Source of the DNA: Micavibrio sp. UBA1672
GTDB lineage: Bacteria > Pseudomonadota > Alphaproteobacteria > Micavibrionales > Micavibrionaceae
Length of the DNA: 38,877 nt
Direction: 5' to 3'
NCBI GenBank assembly: GCA_002320665.1
Contig: DCKO01000087.1
Coordinates: 1-38,877 of the forward strand
Shown here: positions 34,520 to 38,877 of the stretch, in pieces
How the letters are laid out: each line of letters opens with the position of its first letter
Position numbering within the stretch: the first letter of the stretch is position 1
Notes under the pieces: model-generated
What the model saw: only the letters and a program-made list of their open reading frames with translations
What the model was told of the DNA's origin: nothing
Database searches by the model: none
Made by a program: the position numbers and the translations under genes

Positions 34520-35460
34520 GCAATACGTTTCTTATGCTTACGATCCGGCAAAGCCTTACCCCAAATCAAACGATCAACAAGGTATTTAGGCCGCACGTTA
34601 TTATACTGGCGAACCAATAAATCCAAGGCATGGTCAATATCTGCAGGATTTTCCTTATTCATAAATGTTTTATGATGTATACCAGTCTTCACAAGACATG
34701 TATCAATATTCACCATAAAACCACCTAGAATATCATGCGCCATAGTATCGCCAATCATAACTGTCTGACCGGGATAAATATCATGTTCCTGCATAATACG
34801 GATACAGTATTGGAAGATAGGCTGATGAGGTTTGCCAATGTACTCGACAACACCGCCGAAATCTTTATAGCGAGCCGCTAAAGTGCCCGGCCCCATAATA
34901 TTGCGCCCCCCCATAACACCTAGGCTGTCAGGGTTTGCGCAAATAGCCTTGAGCTTATACCGCGCACAATCACGCAAAATTGGCTCATAATCACTTAAAG
35001 TCTTTTCCGGCGAATCTGCACCAGCAATAATCAGAAAGTCTGCATCTCTCGGCTGATCAACGACCTCGACACCAAGGCCCTCAACAATAGAGCGATCCTG
35101 TCCGCGACTAATAACAATGCACTTTTTACCAATATTTTCAAAATATCCGCTACTCTGAGCATTTAAGCCCTGCCAAGTAACCTCACCAGAGGTAATGATT
35201 TCATTATACAGATCTCGGCTTATGCCCATTTTCTCTAAGCGGGCACTATTCTGCTCCGCTCTTTTTCCGGAATTTGACATGATAATGACGAATTTTTTAC
35301 GACGCTGAAGCTCTTTTAGGCATTCAACGACACCGTCATATACTGTCTCACTATCATGAAGTACGCCATATTGATCTATGATAAAACCGGCATAACTATC
35401 TGAAATATCAGAAATACCATCACAAAACTTGGTGTTAATTATTGCGCTTGGACCCTGCAC
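34516..35460 (-). CDS. HAD superfamily IIA hydrolase (TIGR01459-like)
   Basis: A 314-aa protein of the NagD-like class IIA HAD group. It shows the nucleophile Asp29 in FIIDQYGVLHD, the Ser/Thr motif in VIIMSNSGKRA, and the final metal-binding VMIGDTMAHDILGG. In NagD the second residue after the Asp is usually Asp (DxD); here it is Tyr (DQY), as in the TIGR01459 group. The substrate, a small sugar or nucleotide phosphate, is unknown. Start is GTG at 35460; AAGGG lies upstream. It is convergent with the patatin-like gene. Confidence 0.88.
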   Translation of the reverse strand: MQGPSAIINTKFCDGISDISDSYAGFIIDQYGVLHDSETVYDGVVECLKELQRRKKFVIIMSNSGKRAEQNSARLEKMGISRDLYNEIITSGEVTWQGLNAQSSGYFENIGKKCIVISRGQDRSIVEGLGVEVVDQPRDADFLIIAGADSPEKTLSDYEPILRDCARYKLKAICANPDSLGVMGGRNIMGPGTLAARYKDFGGVVEYIGKPHQPIFQYCIRIMQEHDIYPGQTVMIGDTMAHDILGGFMVNIDTCLVKTGIHHKTFMNKENPADIDHALDLLVRQYNNVRPKYLVDRLIWGKALPDRKHKKRIA

Positions 35461-35567
35461 TTTTCTAAACCCTTATTATCACTTATTCGTTATATCCAAT
35501 AGAATAAAGACCACGACATTATGATCCTATGCCAAAGCATAATCAATAAGGTTTTACAAAAAGTAAA

Positions 35568-37028
35568 TTATTTATCTTTTTTCAGGTTTTTAGCGTATTC
35601 TTTTAAATCTTTTCGGATTTCAGGCGCCAGCATATAAAGACCAATGATATTGGGTATCGCTAAAGAGAATATTGCAGCCGTTGTGAAATCAACCATTTGT
35701 TTCATTTCGGCAGAAGCCCCGATAATAATACAAAGGCAGAAAAACAACTTGAAAACCATATCAGGAAGCTTCTTTTCACCGAAGATATAAGTTACACCTT
35801 TCGTTCCGTAATAAGCCCATGTGATCATCGTGGAGAAGGCAAAAAGAAATACCGTCAGGGTCAAGATATACTGAAATCCTGGTAAAGTACTCTCAAAGGC
35901 TCTGGACGTTAGGGCTATCCCCTCAACATCACCTGTAACCTTATAGGAATCCGTTATTACAATAACCATAGCTGTAATACTGCATATAACAACTGTATCT
36001 ATAAACGGTCCAAGCATACCAACAAAGCCCTGAGATACGGGATTATTGGTTTTTGCCGTTGCATGAACAATAGCAGCAGATCCCAAACCGGATTCATTAG
36101 AGAAAAACGCACGCTGCGCACCGACTAAGAGCACACCCAAAATACCACCATATGCTGCTGAGGGAGAAAAAGCCTCAGCAAAAACAAGCATTATAGCCGA
36201 AGGTATTTGTTGAAAATGAAGGCCAATAACGATAAGGCCGGCAATCAAGTATATAATTCCCATGGTCGGAACGAGCTTCGAAGCTACATTTGCAATAGAT
36301 TTAATCCCTCCAACAATGACCAAACCAACCAAAGTGGCCAAACCCAAACCAAACACCCAGCCAGCCTCGGCAATAATACTATCGGCTCCGCCCGTTGCTA
36401 TTTTAACCTGCTGATAGGCCTGATTGGCCTGAAACATATTGCCCCCACCAATAGCGCCCAACATGACACATAAAGCAAAGAATATACCCATAATCGAACC
36501 CAAATATGGAATATTTCTGTTTTCAAAAGCAGCCTTTAAGTAATACATCGGCCCGCCTGAAATACGATCCGGCCTATCAGGATCAGGATGATGCCTGTAT
36601 TTTACAGCTAGCATAACCTCAGCAAACTTTGAGGACATACCAAAGAAACCTAGAACAATCATCCAAAGCATTGCCCCCGGCCCCCCAGTGGAAATCGCAA
36701 TAGCAACACCGCTAATATTCCCAAGCCCTACTGTTCCTGACAAGGAGGTCATTAAAGCCTGAAAACGACTGATCTGACCATCATCATTGATCTTATCTTC
36801 CTTACCGCGCACCAGATCAATAGCATGCTTAAAATATCTGATATTTGCAAAGCCGAGATAAATTGTAAAAAAGATAGCCGCCCCCATCAGCCATAGGAGT
36901 ATATAGGGCACATTTTGTGTCTCACTTAAGGGGAATGAATAAAATATAACATTCGAAGTCACTTCCTGAATAGGCTGAAACCACAGATCAATCTGCTGGT
37001 CTATTGTAAGTGCTTCCTCCGATGCCAT
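35568..37028 (-). CDS. AGCS family alanine/glycine:cation symporter
   Basis: A 486-aa inner membrane protein with about ten helices. The conserved family segment GTVGLGNISGVAIAISTGGPGA (about 93-115) and the later 'FSNESGLGSAAIVHATAKT' mark the AGCS (AlsT/DagA) family, which imports alanine, glycine or related amino acids with Na+ or H+. The ATG at 37028 has a strong AAGGGGGAAG site. It is 26 nt from the secreted 160-aa gene on the same strand, and both may be read together. A short N-terminal extension with Gln and Trp precedes the first helix. Confidence 0.93.
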   Translation of the reverse strand: MASEEALTIDQQIDLWFQPIQEVTSNVIFYSFPLSETQNVPYILLWLMGAAIFFTIYLGFANIRYFKHAIDLVRGKEDKINDDGQISRFQALMTSLSGTVGLGNISGVAIAISTGGPGAMLWMIVLGFFGMSSKFAEVMLAVKYRHHPDPDRPDRISGGPMYYLKAAFENRNIPYLGSIMGIFFALCVMLGAIGGGNMFQANQAYQQVKIATGGADSIIAEAGWVFGLGLATLVGLVIVGGIKSIANVASKLVPTMGIIYLIAGLIVIGLHFQQIPSAIMLVFAEAFSPSAAYGGILGVLLVGAQRAFFSNESGLGSAAIVHATAKTNNPVSQGFVGMLGPFIDTVVICSITAMVIVITDSYKVTGDVEGIALTSRAFESTLPGFQYILTLTVFLFAFSTMITWAYYGTKGVTYIFGEKKLPDMVFKLFFCLCIIIGASAEMKQMVDFTTAAIFSLAIPNIIGLYMLAPEIRKDLKEYAKNLKKDK

Positions 37029-37054
37029 TATTCACTTCCCCCTTGAATAAAAAA

Positions 37055-37537
37055 TTAGTGTTCACAGATTGGATGGCTTACCGGATGCCCCTTGAATGGC
37101 GTAGCCGCCCATTTTCTAATAGTCTCTTCATCCATGGATGCAACTTGCTTGATCCGCTGTGCATAGGTTTTACAAAAAATATCAGGACGCATATTCGCCG
37201 CATCCGTAGAAATTTTATTCGCAAATTGTGTTCTAAGCGTATTCAGATCAGCTTCAGGATTGTTGCTACCATTTTTACGCATAAAATCCATCATTATATC
37301 TTCATAACGCGCAAAGAGATTTTCATGCTTTTTGGTAAATTTGCTATGCTGTACATAAAGGTTATTGCCATCAGCATCTGCCATATGCGCACAATTAAGG
37401 CCAATCACCATCAATTCACTATGGATACGAATACCCTGCTCGGCCTCAGACTCGACAGCAGAATAACATCCGGCAGCCTCGGCATAACCGCCAAAGCCAA
37501 CACACAGAAAAACAAGTAAACTCAAAATAGATTTCAT
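37055..37537 (-). CDS. Secreted 160-aa protein with four cysteines
   Basis: Unrecognised. A signal peptide (core about 5-17, cleavage near GYAEA-AG at 21-22) is followed by a mature protein of about 138 residues with Cys at about 24, 49, 121 and 158, which could form two periplasmic disulfides. The mature part looks mostly helical, with Met- and Asp/Asn-rich stretches. There is no lipobox. It is the upstream gene of the AGCS symporter unit, 26 nt apart, so a role in amino-acid uptake is possible but not shown. Confidence 0.75.
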   Translation of the reverse strand: MKSILSLLVFLCVGFGGYAEAAGCYSAVESEAEQGIRIHSELMVIGLNCAHMADADGNNLYVQHSKFTKKHENLFARYEDIMMDFMRKNGSNNPEADLNTLRTQFANKISTDAANMRPDIFCKTYAQRIKQVASMDEETIRKWAATPFKGHPVSHPICEH

Positions 37538-37573
37538 AGTTCAATCAACTCCACTAATATTCTTTTGGCGCTT

Positions 37574-38518
37574 TTATGACAAATACACGGGTGTAAGTAA
37601 AGGTTTTCCTTCGAAATGGGCTAAAAAATTATCTATCACAAGTTTGCCCATTTTTGAACGAGTTTCTGCTGTGGCCGATCCAATATGTGGGAGTAAAACC
37701 ACCTGATCCATTTTTAGCATCTCTTCGGGCACATTCGGTTCATTGGCAAAAACATCAAGACCAGCACCTGCAATGGCTCGATTTTGAAGGGCTATGAGTA
37801 AATCTTCCTCATGCACAACAGACCCTCTGGCGATATTAATAAGGAATCCCTTTGGCCCCAAAGCCTCCAATATATCAAGATTGATAATATTTTCAGTCTC
37901 TGGCCCGCCTGCACAAGCCAGTACCAGAAAATCACTATCATGCGCCATAGATTTCAAATCATTATAATAAGTAAAAGATACATTCTTTTCCGAGCGCCCA
38001 TAATAAACAACATTCATATCAAAAGCGCAGCACCTCTTGGCAATCGCAGAGCCAATCTTGCCCAAGCCCACAATCCCGACAGTTTTATCTGCCAAACACA
38101 CCCCCAAAGGTAAAGGCCCTTTCTGCCAGCGCCCGACACGCACAAACACATCGCCTTCCACACCACGCCGCGCAATATTAAGCAATAACATCAAAGCCAC
38201 ATCGGCTGTATCATTCGTCAAAATATCAGGTGTATTTGTCACAGCAATCTTACGACTTTCTGCTGCCTCAATATCAATATTGTCATACCCCACACCGAAT
38301 TGAGAAATAATCTCCAGATTAGGCAAAGCATCCATCATAGCAGCGCGCACACCTGCTGAATTATATGTCGAAAGCACCCCCTGAATCTCATTCTTATGCG
38401 CCTTTATAAATTCTTCGGGTTCTTTTTCTTCCCAGAGCTTTAAAACATTAAAATGCGAGTCTAGCTCTGCCATTTCATCGGGAAGTACGGGCCTTAGGGC
38501 CAGAATTGTTTTTTTCAT
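37574..38518 (-). CDS. D-isomer-specific 2-hydroxyacid dehydrogenase
   Basis: A 314-aa NAD(P)-dependent oxidoreductase. The nucleotide-binding loop is GLGKIG (151-156); the catalytic residues are Arg231 in INIARGS, Glu260 in ANEP, and His278 in LLPHIGSAT. The substrate-binding 'FGVGYDNID' region is at 74-82. It resembles glyoxylate/hydroxypyruvate reductases (GhrB-like) more than SerA because it has no ACT domain. The ATG at 38518 begins the conserved core. It is divergent from miaB across 65 nt. Confidence 0.92.
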   Translation of the reverse strand: MKKTILALRPVLPDEMAELDSHFNVLKLWEEKEPEEFIKAHKNEIQGVLSTYNSAGVRAAMMDALPNLEIISQFGVGYDNIDIEAAESRKIAVTNTPDILTNDTADVALMLLLNIARRGVEGDVFVRVGRWQKGPLPLGVCLADKTVGIVGLGKIGSAIAKRCCAFDMNVVYYGRSEKNVSFTYYNDLKSMAHDSDFLVLACAGGPETENIINLDILEALGPKGFLINIARGSVVHEEDLLIALQNRAIAGAGLDVFANEPNVPEEMLKMDQVVLLPHIGSATAETRSKMGKLVIDNFLAHFEGKPLLTPVYLS

Positions 38519-38583
38519 GACTTTAAAAATCCTTGATTTTACCTGTAATTCTATGATTTATAGCGCGAAAGGATATTTGAATA

Positions 38584-38877
38584 ATGGCGCAAGAAAACAC
38601 AGAAAACCACAAGAAACTTTATATAAAGACATGGGGCTGTCAAATGAATGTTTACGACAGCAATCGCATGGCTGATATTCTGGCTGGTTTAGGATACAAG
38701 CCTGTGGAAACGCCGGATGATGCGGATATGATTATCCTGAACACATGCCACATCCGTGAAAAAGCCACAGATAAAGTCTTTTCCGAGCTTGGGCGCCTGC
38801 GCAAACATAAAGACGCCAAAGAAGAACAAGGCAAGAAAATGCTGATGGCCGTAGCAGGATGCGTTGCGCAAGCTGAA
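38584..38877 (+). CDS. miaB: tRNA-2-methylthio-N6-dimethylallyladenosine synthase MiaB, 5' part
   Basis: The gene starts at ATG 38584 and runs in frame off the right edge; 98 codons are present. The N-terminal methylthiotransferase (UPF0004) domain shows Cys19 (WGCQMN), Cys55 (LNTCHIREKA) and Cys93 (AGCVAQ). These three cysteines carry the auxiliary Fe-S cluster that supplies the sulfur for ms2i6A37 of tRNA. The radical-SAM CxxxCxxC motif and TRAM domain lie beyond the window. NTCHIREKAT matches MiaB closely and separates it from RimO. Confidence 0.95.
   Translation, partial: MAQENTENHKKLYIKTWGCQMNVYDSNRMADILAGLGYKPVETPDDADMIILNTCHIREKATDKVFSELGRLRKHKDAKEEQGKKMLMAVAGCVAQAE

Overview
Organism. 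The window reads as chromosome of a low-GC (roughly low 40s % by eye, not computed) alphaproteobacterium. The evidence is a PhaR-type PHB regulator next to phaC/A/B, a CBP3-like ubiquinol-cytochrome c chaperone gene, a 'ribbon-helix-helix 4' protein, BamE, AsmA, DUF177 and DUF192 proteins, and a tRNA-Pro that encodes its own CCA. Genus cannot be fixed from sequence alone; an uncultured Micavibrionales- or Rhodospirillales-like lineage is only a guess. No rRNA, CRISPR array, insertion sequence, integrase or phage structural gene was seen. Layout. (1) 1-2425: an accessory-looking segment with two overlapping + strand genes of unknown function (123 and 507 aa) and a possible terminator. It abuts the 3' end of tRNA-Pro(UGG) at 2426-2502. 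This is the least explained part of the window. (2) 2574-4051: DUF192 and CBS-domain genes in one unit, plus a small divergent RHH gene. (3) 4032-11419: polyhydroxybutyrate block on the minus strand, phaC-phaA-phaB, then a cyclic-nucleotide-binding protein and a large AsmA-family protein. phaR diverges from phaC and ends in a clear terminator. (4) 11503-14254: GNAT acetyltransferase, secreted coiled-coil protein, and prfB with an intact programmed +1 frameshift. (5) 14322-16133: DJ-1/PfpI-like protein without the usual cysteine, then an OmpA-family lipoprotein and terminator. (6) 16205-19950: TrkH K+ transporter facing a lipoprotein-hslO-ABC-2 permease cluster. (7) 20000-22348: recX, DUF177 protein, cytochrome bc1 chaperone, bamE. 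(8) 22371-26603: ilvD, two membrane PH-domain proteins in tandem, 6-phosphofructokinase. (9) 26771-30043: DUF465 protein, purE, purK and fumC, all on +. (10) 30033-34519: an MsbA-like ABC exporter overlapping two tandem alpha/beta hydrolase paralogues, with a divergent patatin-like phospholipase. (11) 34516-38877: HAD-IIA phosphatase, AGCS amino-acid symporter, secreted cysteine-containing protein, D-2-hydroxyacid dehydrogenase, and the 5' part of miaB cut by the window edge. How they work together. Most of the window is housekeeping: carbon storage, central and purine metabolism, envelope biogenesis and translation termination. The phaR-phaCAB block gives a coherent acetyl-CoA to PHB route in which the synthase is unusually short. 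Genes are packed tightly: several convergent pairs overlap or abut at their 3' ends, and many same-strand genes are spaced 0-10 nt apart. I do not see a convincing complete new defence or mobile system. The best candidates for something undescribed are the gene pair at 244-2135 and the small regulatory sequence features listed in the findings.
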